The notes beneath the pieces are model-generated. The model ran no database searches. It was not told where the DNA came from and was given only the letters and a program-made list of their open reading frames with translations. Shown piece by piece: positions 6,767 through 13,868 of a DNA stretch of 64,000 bases (the first letter of the stretch is position 1; every line of letters starts with the position of its first letter). Position numbers and translations under genes: made by a program. The DNA lies in assembly GCA_963705545.1 (NCBI GenBank), contig CAVPJX010000001.1, positions 1 through 64,000 of the forward strand, written 5' to 3'. This DNA comes from DATBLY01 sp963705545. GTDB lineage: Bacteria; Actinomycetota; UBA4738; HRBIN12.

Positions 6767-7327
6767 ATGAACAAGACCGACCTCGTCGAGCAGCCCTACC
6801 TGCGCTCCGACATCCCGCAGTTCCGCCCCGGCGACACCGTCAAGGTGCACGTCCGGGTCGTGGAGGGGAATCGGGAGCGGGTCCAGGTGTTCCAGGGCGT
6901 CGTGATCCGCCGTCAGAACGGCGGCCTGCGTGAGACCTTCACGGTCCGTAAGATCTCGTTCGGCGTCGGCGTCGAGCGGACCTTCCCGGTGCACTCGCCG
7001 TCGATCGCGAAGCTCGAGGTCGTCTCGCGAGGGGCCGTCCGCCGGGCGAAGCTCTACTACCTGCGCGAGCTCCGGGGGAAGAAGGCGCGGATCAAGGAGC
7101 GCCGGATCGACGACGCGAAGCTCGCCGCGATGGAGACCGCCGAGGCCGAGGCGATCGAGCTCGGGGCGGCCGAAGACGAGGCCGAAGACGTCGAGGCGAC
7201 CGATCCGACGATCGAGGCGGGCTCGGCGGAAGGCGTCGACGAGCTGGCAGACGCGACGGACCTCGAGTCGGAGGCCGAGGCGTCGGAGGAGACCCCGGAC
7301 GAGGCCGAGGAGCCGGCGGACGGCTGA
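6767..7327 (+). CDS. rplS: Ribosomal protein L19 with acidic C-terminal tail
   Basis: L19 sits at the 30S-50S interface of the ribosome. Residues 1-115 match the whole family (FRPGDTVKVHVRVVEGNRER, VQVFQGVVI, then the basic GKKARIKERR end). Residues about 120-186 are an extra tail made almost entirely of Ala, Glu and Asp, which ordinary L19 lacks. S2 in this window has a similar acidic extension. The gene leads an operon with lepB (4 bases), rnhB and the DUF2469 gene. Confidence 0.96.
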   Translation: MNKTDLVEQPYLRSDIPQFRPGDTVKVHVRVVEGNRERVQVFQGVVIRRQNGGLRETFTVRKISFGVGVERTFPVHSPSIAKLEVVSRGAVRRAKLYYLRELRGKKARIKERRIDDAKLAAMETAEAEAIELGAAEDEAEDVEATDPTIEAGSAEGVDELADATDLESEAEASEETPDEAEEPADG

Positions 7328-7331
7328 CCCC

Positions 7332-8051
7332 GTGAGCGACGGTCCCGACCTCGCTCCACCCGCGGTTCCCCCCGGAGATCCCGCATCGAACGCCGACGTC
7401 CCAGGCGCGGACGAGGTGACCCCTCCCTCACGTTCGTCGGCGCATCGGACCACGTCGGGTCTGCGCGAGTTCGCGATCCTGACCCTCGCGGCGCTCGTGA
7501 TCGCGATCGTCCTGAAGACGTTCGTCGTCCAGGCGTTCTACATCCCGTCGATCTCGATGGTGCCCACGCTGGAGGTGGGGGACCGGATCCTGGTGAACCG
7601 CCTCGCGTACCGGATCGGAGACATCGAGCGGGGCGACGTCGTGGTGTTCGCCGACCCGAACCCGGACGGGACGCACGATCGTGGGATCGTCGGCGGGCTG
7701 GTGCACTTCCTGGCCCAGGGGATCGGCGTCGTCCGGCCCGACGACGACGACTTCATCAAGCGGGTGATCGGACTGCCCGGCGACGTGGTCGAGATGCGTC
7801 AGGGCACGGTCTACGTGGACGGGGTCCCGTTGGACGAGCCGTACGTGAACCAACAAGAACTGAGCACCGCCGACCTCCCGCCCACGTCGGTGCCCGATGG
7901 CATGCTCTTCGTGATGGGCGACAATCGGAACCACTCGGGAGATTCCCGCTACCAGCCCCCGGCCGGCCTGGGGTTCGTTCCGATCGACCGGGTGATCGGC
8001 AAGGCCGTGGTGATCATCTGGCCGCCGTCCCACGTCGGCGGGGTGGGCTGA
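7332..8051 (+). CDS. lepB: Signal peptidase I
   Basis: A membrane-bound serine protease (S26) that removes signal peptides from exported proteins. The 239 aa product has a Pro/Ala-rich cytoplasmic N terminus, one membrane helix at about 46-66, then the catalytic Ser75 (SISMVP) and Lys143 (FIKRVIGLPGD), followed by the MGDNRNHSGDSR box near the C terminus. The GTG at 7332, four bases after the rplS stop, is the chosen start; longer readings of this frame run back inside rplS. The rplS-lepB-rnhB order is standard in Actinomycetota. Confidence 0.95.
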   Translation: MSDGPDLAPPAVPPGDPASNADVPGADEVTPPSRSSAHRTTSGLREFAILTLAALVIAIVLKTFVVQAFYIPSISMVPTLEVGDRILVNRLAYRIGDIERGDVVVFADPNPDGTHDRGIVGGLVHFLAQGIGVVRPDDDDFIKRVIGLPGDVVEMRQGTVYVDGVPLDEPYVNQQELSTADLPPTSVPDGMLFVMGDNRNHSGDSRYQPPAGLGFVPIDRVIGKAVVIIWPPSHVGGVG

Positions 8052-8055
8052 GGAC

Positions 8056-8778
8056 GTGGCGCGCGCGGACCTCGACCGGTACGAGCGGGTGCTCCGGGAG
8101 CAGGGCTTCCATCGGATCGCCGGGGCGGACGAAGCGGGCAGGGGTGCCCTCGCGGGACCGCTCGTCGCGGCCGCCGTGATCCTGCCGGCGGACTTCGACC
8201 TCACAGGGATCGACGACTCGAAGCTCCTCACCGCCAACCAGCGCGAGGCGGCGTTCGAGCGGATCGTCACCGGGGCGACGGCGTACGCGATCCGGCGGAT
8301 CGAACCGGCCGTGATCGACCAGCGCGGGCTCCACCGCTCGAACCTCGCCCTGCTCCGCCGATGCGTGAAGGCGCTTCCGATGATCCCCGACTACGTCTTG
8401 ACGGACGGGTTCCCGGTCCCGCGGATGCCGTGCACGGCGCTCGGCGTCAAGAAGGGGGACGCCGTCAGCGCCAACGTGGCGGCCGCGTCGATCGTGGCGA
8501 AGGTCTCGCGCGACCGCGAGATGCGCAGGATCCACAGGCGCTACCCGGCGTTCGGTTTCGACCACAACAAGGGGTACGGGACCCCGGAGCACCTCGCCGT
8601 GCTGGACCGGCTGGGTCCCACGCCGGTGCACCGGCTCTCCTTCGCGTGCGTGGGCCAGGTGTCGCTGCCGGGCTTCGGGGCGTCGAGCGCCGCGGACGTC
8701 GAGCGGCTCGCCGAGGAGCTCGACGGGCGAGACGACCTGCCGGGTGCGCTCGAGGCCGGCGAGCTGAGCGCGGGGTGA
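8056..8778 (+). CDS. rnhB: Ribonuclease HII
   Basis: Cuts RNA in RNA-DNA hybrids, including single ribonucleotides left in DNA. The metal-binding residues are visible: Asp25-Glu26 in GADEAGRG and Asp117 in LTDGFP, with the DDSKLL motif at about 53-58. The 240 aa length is normal. It starts with GTG, four bases after lepB. The C-terminal 35 residues are acidic and not part of the conserved fold. Confidence 0.95.
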   Translation: MARADLDRYERVLREQGFHRIAGADEAGRGALAGPLVAAAVILPADFDLTGIDDSKLLTANQREAAFERIVTGATAYAIRRIEPAVIDQRGLHRSNLALLRRCVKALPMIPDYVLTDGFPVPRMPCTALGVKKGDAVSANVAAASIVAKVSRDREMRRIHRRYPAFGFDHNKGYGTPEHLAVLDRLGPTPVHRLSFACVGQVSLPGFGASSAADVERLAEELDGRDDLPGALEAGELSAG

Positions 8779-8791
8779 GAGGATGGACGGG

Positions 8792-9094
8792 ATGAACGAG
8801 GACGACATCGAGCGGTTCGAGGAAGAGCGTGAGCTCGAGCTCTACAAGGAGTACCGCGACGTCCTCCCGATGTTCACCTACGTGATCGAGACCGAGCGCC
8901 GCTTCTACCTGGCGAACGACGTCAAGCTCACGCCGCAGGAGGGCGGGTGGGTCCAGGTCGACCTGACCGACGCGTGGGTGTGGGACATGTTCCGCCCGGC
9001 GCGGTTCGTATCGAGCGTTCGCGTGATGACTCGGCGGGACGTCAACGTCGAAGAGCTCGCCCGGCGCGACGAGCCGACGACGTTGCCGGACTGA
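8792..9094 (+). CDS. DUF2469 family protein
   Basis: A 100 aa protein of unknown function found next to rnhB across Actinomycetota. The family core is clear: ELYKEYRDVLPMFTYVIETE at about 15-34, RRFYLANDV, and DAWVWDMFRPARFV near 60-74. The ATG at 8792 is chosen over 8783 because the family begins at this point and GAGAGG lies 9 bases upstream. It ends the rplS operon. In relatives yraN and comM follow; here a 17 kb island comes in between. Confidence 0.92.
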   Translation: MNEDDIERFEEERELELYKEYRDVLPMFTYVIETERRFYLANDVKLTPQEGGWVQVDLTDAWVWDMFRPARFVSSVRVMTRRDVNVEELARRDEPTTLPD

Positions 9095-9097
9095 TCA

Positions 9098-11932
9098 TCA
9101 CAAACCCGCCGGGCACGTGGGTTCATACGGTAGACCCGGCTGGAACCTGTCCCATTCCGCCGGCGTGAGGCTCCGGGCGAGCCTCGCGCAGAGGTCCGCG
9201 ACGATCGCTGGCATGTCCGACGTCCACGCCGATGACTCCAAGAACCGGAGCGACCCGTCCAGGCTCGCCGTGGCGAGTGAGCCTCCGTCGGGAGAGAAGT
9301 CGACATCGAAAACCCAGCTCTGGTGGAGCGATAGCGGCTGGCCGATGACGCTTCGGGACTCGATGTCCCACAGCACCACTGAGCCGTCGGCCCAGCCCGA
9401 GGCAAGCGTGCGACCGTCGGGGCTGAACGCGATGTCGTACACAGACCCAGGCAGGGAAAGCGCCTCACCGTCTTGCACGTGTGTCCGAGCACGCCAGAAG
9501 AGGATCGACCCATCCAACCCAGCTGAGGCGAGGGTCTCGCCGTCAGGCGCGAACGCAACCGAGTAGACCCAGTCAGTGTGTCCAGCGAGCTGCGCGATCT
9601 GTGTCTCCGATTCGACATCCCAGATGATCACCGAGCGGTCCTGACCCCCTGACCCGAGTAGGTGGCCGTCCGGACTGAAGGCGAGGCTGTAGACAGCTTG
9701 CGAGTGACCATGGAGTTCCCCCACGACTCTCCCCGCCACGAGATCCCACAGTCGGATCGCGCCGCTTCGATTGCCGATAGCGAGGAGTCGACCGTTCGGG
9801 TGGATCGCCAGAGCGTTCGTTACACGTGCGCCTGGATCGGGGGATGGGCGGAGCTGTTCGCCGGTGAACGGATCCCACTCGATGATCCTTCCGTCGAAAC
9901 TACCGGCTGCAACGGTCCGACCGTCGGCCCCGAACGCGATCGATCGGAGCGGTTGGGTGTGGCCTTCGAGGATCGGGCCAGACGGCCGTCCCGAAGAGAC
10001 GTCCCACAGTCGAGCGGTTCGATCGAGGCCAGCTGTAGCGATCGACGCGCCATCAGGGCTGAACGCAGCGCAGCAGAATCCTTCCGAGCTGTCGCTCCGG
10101 ATCAGGCCGGTCAGCCGCCACACGACGATCGGGCCCAGCGGCCCGATCGTCGCGATGCGCCGGCCGTCCGGATCGAAAGCGATTCCTTCGATAGCGCCCG
10201 ATGATCCTTCGAGCGTGTCAGCCACCGGCTTCGAAGAGCGGATATTCCAAGTGACCACGGTCCCGTCCTCGGTGCCAGCAGCGAGCAGGGCGCCATCTGG
10301 GCTGAACGCGACCTCGCTAATTGCGCTGTCCCCGACGGAGAGTCGCTTCGCCCGCCAGGTGCGCGTGTCCCAGAGGACGACGTCCCCCACGCTTGAGCCA
10401 GCCGCCAACCACTTCCCGTCCGCACTGAAGGCTAGCTGCATGACACCTTCCAAGGACTCCAGGGGTCCCGAGACCGGTCGCATGGTGCTCGGATCCAGGA
10501 GCAAGATCGTGCTCTCGGGGACCTGCTCGACGGTCGGACGACTACCAGCCACCGCCAGGGTCTTGCCGTTCGGATCGACCGCGAGACTGTCACCCAAGAT
10601 GCCACTGCTCTTGAGGCCGATTCGACCAAGGCGCTTTCCATCGATGGCCTCCCAAACAGCGACTGCATCGTCGGAAACGGCGACGAACGACGCGCTATCG
10701 GGAAGGAACGCCACATCCAGCCAGCGCTGCCCCGACCCAGTCTCAAGGCGTGCAGCGCCCAGCGTCTTCGCGTTCCAGAGTTCGATCTCTCTGCCGGAGG
10801 AGAGCGCGAGGAATCGGCCGTCAGGACTGATGGCCAGTGATCGGCTCACGCCGCTGCCCGGGAGGGGTTTCCCGAGGAGGGAGCCGCGCGCAAGGTCCCA
10901 CATCTGCACTCCCTGCTTCGAGGCGCTCGCGAGGATCGCACTATCCGGGGCGAATGAAACGGCCGCGCCTCCACTGGGGCCTGGGAGGATGCGTTCGATC
11001 CGTTGAGATCGCTGCTCTACGACGTGCATAGCGTCCATCGCTTCAGGAGTCGGTGCCGCGCGGAATGACTCAAGCGCCAGAGCCGCTGCGAGGTCCAGTT
11101 GGGAAGTCGCGCTGGCGAGTGCCAAGACCGCCAGTCTCCTCGAGTCGGCAACCTGGGCTCGAGCAGCCGCCTCCGCCCGCTGCTCCACCGCTTCCCGTTC
11201 GTTCGCGATCGCCGCGCTCCGCTGGGTCCAGGCGAACACACCCAGAGTGGCGGCCACCAACGCCACGCAGACAGCGATCGCGACGACGGAGCGCTGTCGC
11301 CGGGTCGCCGCCTGACGGGAGGCCACCACGAACCGGGTCTGATCGGCCGTCGCTCTCGGATCGGCATCGACCCCGATCACCGACTCGGCCTCCGCGAGCT
11401 CGGATCCACGGAGCAGGAGCGACCGGTCGCCATTCACCGACCACTCCCGGGTCCGCACGAGCAGCTTCGAGTGCGCCCGCACCCGATCCAGGTCGGTCTC
11501 GAGCGTGGTGACGAGCGTGTTCACGCCGCCCTCGAAGTCATCCATCTCGCGCAGGAACAGCCAGTTGCGCTTCGCGAGCTCGGGCGGAACCTCGGAGGCA
11601 TCCACGTTCCTGACCACCACGGGGACGATCCGCTTGTTCGCGGCCACCGCGGCCTCGAGCTCCTCCGTACACACGGGCGAGGCGACCGAGTCGGGGGAGA
11701 GCACGACCACGATCGTGGCCGCGGCGTCGATCGCCCCCTTGATCTCGGCCATCCACTCCGCGGTGGGCGGGATGTCGGCGAAGTCCACCCAGGCCGAGCG
11801 TCCCCGAGCTTCCAGGGCAGCCGTCAGGCGCTCCACCACCGCACGGTCACGGCGGGAGTAGGAGATGAACACGTCCGATCCGGGGCGGGCGGGCTCCGCC
11901 GCGCGGACCGGGGCCTGCTGCTGCTCGACCAC
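9098..11932 (-). CDS. TIR-transmembrane-WD40 protein 1
   Basis: A 944 aa protein (from the GTG at 11932). An N-terminal TIR domain occupies about 18-150 (SDVFISYSRRDRAVVERL, then DIPPTAEWMAEI, then SPVCTEEL with the Glu expected for NAD-cleaving TIRs). One membrane helix follows at about 215-235, then an Ala-rich helical linker of the kind seen after STAND ATPases, then about 14 WD40 repeats marked by FSPDG boxes. No nucleotide-binding ATPase lies between TIR and WD40, unlike usual STAND proteins. TIR would face the cytoplasm if it is the N-in side. The WD40 region is noticeably less GC-rich than neighbouring core genes, which suggests acquisition. It lies just downstream of the second MFS fusion on the same strand. 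Confidence 0.88.
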   Translation of the reverse strand: MVEQQQAPVRAAEPARPGSDVFISYSRRDRAVVERLTAALEARGRSAWVDFADIPPTAEWMAEIKGAIDAAATIVVVLSPDSVASPVCTEELEAAVAANKRIVPVVVRNVDASEVPPELAKRNWLFLREMDDFEGGVNTLVTTLETDLDRVRAHSKLLVRTREWSVNGDRSLLLRGSELAEAESVIGVDADPRATADQTRFVVASRQAATRRQRSVVAIAVCVALVAATLGVFAWTQRSAAIANEREAVEQRAEAAARAQVADSRRLAVLALASATSQLDLAAALALESFRAAPTPEAMDAMHVVEQRSQRIERILPGPSGGAAVSFAPDSAILASASKQGVQMWDLARGSLLGKPLPGSGVSRSLAISPDGRFLALSSGREIELWNAKTLGAARLETGSGQRWLDVAFLPDSASFVAVSDDAVAVWEAIDGKRLGRIGLKSSGILGDSLAVDPNGKTLAVAGSRPTVEQVPESTILLLDPSTMRPVSGPLESLEGVMQLAFSADGKWLAAGSSVGDVVLWDTRTWRAKRLSVGDSAISEVAFSPDGALLAAGTEDGTVVTWNIRSSKPVADTLEGSSGAIEGIAFDPDGRRIATIGPLGPIVVWRLTGLIRSDSSEGFCCAAFSPDGASIATAGLDRTARLWDVSSGRPSGPILEGHTQPLRSIAFGADGRTVAAGSFDGRIIEWDPFTGEQLRPSPDPGARVTNALAIHPNGRLLAIGNRSGAIRLWDLVAGRVVGELHGHSQAVYSLAFSPDGHLLGSGGQDRSVIIWDVESETQIAQLAGHTDWVYSVAFAPDGETLASAGLDGSILFWRARTHVQDGEALSLPGSVYDIAFSPDGRTLASGWADGSVVLWDIESRSVIGQPLSLHQSWVFDVDFSPDGGSLATASLDGSLRFLESSAWTSDMPAIVADLCARLARSLTPAEWDRFQPGLPYEPTCPAGL

Positions 11933-11955
11933 GGTCCCCCGATCTCGTCGGGCGG

Positions 11956-11961
11956 AGCCTA
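11956..11961 (-). promoter_or_regulatory. -10 hexamer TAGGCT of TIR-WD40 gene 1
   Basis: TAGGCT on the minus strand lies 23 bases before the GTG at 11932, with GGGGGA as ribosome site. It gives this gene a possible promoter of its own besides read-through from the MFS gene. Confidence 0.35.
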
Positions 11962-11996
11962 GTGCCCCGGCGGCGCGGGGAGAACCCAACGAACGG

Positions 11997-13742
11997 CTAC
12001 GGATCGGGCGGGACGGCGGGAGGGGCCGCGGAACCGTCGCCGGCCCGGCGTGAGGCGCGCTCCTGCGCGATCGCGTGGGCCTCGCGGCCCGAGTCCGGGT
12101 GGCCGCTGAGGGCCAAGAGGAAGTCCTCGCGGTCGATCGTCAGCAGCCGGGTCTCGGTGACCGCGCGGACGCTCGCCGTTCGGGGGACGTCGTGCAAGAG
12201 CGCGATCTCGCCGAACGACTCCGCTTCCCTTAGGCGGGCGACGAGCTCGCCGTCCTGGCTCACCTCGACCTCGCCGGCCGCCACCGTGTAGAAGCGGTCG
12301 CCAACCTCCCCTTCCCGGACGATCATCGAGCCGGCCGGCACGACGTGGGGGACGGCGTTGCGTGAGAGGTGATCGAGCGTCGGTGCCGGAAGCGGCGCGA
12401 AGATCGGGTTGCGCCGCAGCAGCGCGACCTCGTCGGTCGTGTCGCGCATCCCTACGTCGGTCGACGCGATCCGTCGCCGGCCGATCAGCGCCGCGACGGG
12501 CAGGAGGACGCCGACGCCCACCATCGTGGGCGTCAGGCCAACGCTGGCGATCAGGATCGCCCCCACGAACCCGCCGATCCCCTCGGGAGCCGTGAACGCC
12601 GCTTCGAGCACGCCGAACACGCGCGACAGCTTCCGGTCAGGGACGATCCGCTGCAGCAGCATCGTGCCCGTGGTGTCCGTCAGCTGCCCTCCGGAGCCGG
12701 CGACGGCGAGGAGGGGGGCGGCGAGGAACGGGACCAGCCCGGCGATCATCACCGGGATCCCCTCGAGCACGACCCCCTTCTGGAACGCGGGGGAGATCCG
12801 CGGGCGGGTCGCCACGGCGAGGGCAGCCGCTGCTCCCACCATCGTGCCGACCCCGACGGCGGCGTTCAGGAAGCCGACCCCGGCATCCCCGGTGCCCAGG
12901 ACATCGAAGGCCAGGACCACCATCGCCGTGTCGAGCATGCCGAACAGGAACCATCCCAGCCCGATCAGGCCGACCGTGGTCCGGAGCCGGGGATCCCTCC
13001 ATGTGGCGACGAACCCCTCGCTGATCTCCTGGGCGAGGCCCGCCTCCTGCGGACGACCGGCTCCGGGCGACCGGTCGGCGGCTCGCTCCACGGGGACCTG
13101 GCGCACGTTGATCGCGACGAGCAGCGTCCCGATCCCCAGGAGCGCGGTCAGCAGCCCATCCACCAGGGCGGGTCCGGACACGCCTAACCGCCCGCCGAGC
13201 GCGAGCAGTAGCCCGGCCACGAGGGGTCCGACGAAGATGCTGGTGCTCTCGATCAAGCTCGCGGCCGCGTACGCGATGCTCAGCTCGCGGGGGTCACGTG
13301 CCACCCACGGCAACACCGACCCGTGGATCGGCCGGAGGAGGCTGAGGAGCCACGATCCGGAGCCGGCGATCAGGAACACGACCGGCAACGGGAGGTCGGC
13401 GGCGATCGCCAGGGCGGTGAGTCCAGTCGCGACGGCGAGGGCTGCATACGCGGCCACGAGGACGAGGTCGCGCCGGTAGCGGTCACCCAGCACGGAGCCG
13501 AGGGGACCGAGCACCGCCGCCGGGATCAACAGGATCAAGGCGAGGATCCCGAGCGATCCGATCCCACCTCGCTTGAACGCGTACACCATGATCGCGATCC
13601 CGGCGGCCCACTCGGTCAGGTTGAAGGCGACGTAGGCGATCTGGATCCGAGCGAGCCCGGGCGCGCGCATCGAGGCCACGAGGGCGCCGATCGAACGCCG
13701 CAGGTCCTCCCACGCGAGCCGCAGCCCCGTTCCCCCGCGCAC
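11997..13742 (-). CDS. MFS transporter fused to a cyclic-nucleotide-binding domain (paralogue 2)
   Basis: A 581 aa fusion of the same design as the gene at 3555. Residues about 30-430 are an MFS_3-like transporter with the LGDRYRRDLVLVAAYAALAV loop; residues about 440-560 are a CRP-like domain with an intact phosphate-binding cassette (FGEIALL, PRTASV). The C terminus is Pro/Ala-rich. It starts with GTG at 13742, 6 bases after a TAGGCT hexamer. It lies between the two TIR-WD40 genes: 64 bases upstream of one on the same strand and divergent from the other across 126 bases. Its substrate is unknown; a role in cyclic-nucleotide-controlled efflux is inferred. Confidence 0.86.
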   Translation of the reverse strand: MRGGTGLRLAWEDLRRSIGALVASMRAPGLARIQIAYVAFNLTEWAAGIAIMVYAFKRGGIGSLGILALILLIPAAVLGPLGSVLGDRYRRDLVLVAAYAALAVATGLTALAIAADLPLPVVFLIAGSGSWLLSLLRPIHGSVLPWVARDPRELSIAYAAASLIESTSIFVGPLVAGLLLALGGRLGVSGPALVDGLLTALLGIGTLLVAINVRQVPVERAADRSPGAGRPQEAGLAQEISEGFVATWRDPRLRTTVGLIGLGWFLFGMLDTAMVVLAFDVLGTGDAGVGFLNAAVGVGTMVGAAAALAVATRPRISPAFQKGVVLEGIPVMIAGLVPFLAAPLLAVAGSGGQLTDTTGTMLLQRIVPDRKLSRVFGVLEAAFTAPEGIGGFVGAILIASVGLTPTMVGVGVLLPVAALIGRRRIASTDVGMRDTTDEVALLRRNPIFAPLPAPTLDHLSRNAVPHVVPAGSMIVREGEVGDRFYTVAAGEVEVSQDGELVARLREAESFGEIALLHDVPRTASVRAVTETRLLTIDREDFLLALSGHPDSGREAHAIAQERASRRAGDGSAAPPAVPPDP

Positions 13743-13748
13743 GGCCGA

Positions 13749-13754
13749 AGCCTA
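13749..13754 (-). promoter_or_regulatory. -10 hexamer TAGGCT of MFS fusion 2
   Basis: TAGGCT on the minus strand ends 6 bases before the GTG at 13742, a leaderless arrangement. Confidence 0.5.
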
Positions 13755-13832
13755 GGCGGACGGGGTGCGACCTGCGCGGCACGCTGGGCTCATCGAGCCG
13801 ATGGTCCCTTGCGCGTCCCCGCGATGACCTCA

Positions 13833-13838
13833 TACCGT
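13833..13838 (+). promoter_or_regulatory. -10 hexamer TACCGT of the TIR-cyclase operon
   Basis: TACCGT lies 30 bases upstream of the GTG at 13869. Transcription from it would begin after the alternative ATG at 13824, which supports the GTG start. Confidence 0.4.
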
Positions 13839-13868
13839 TCGGCGTGCCATCACAGGAGGGGGGAACGG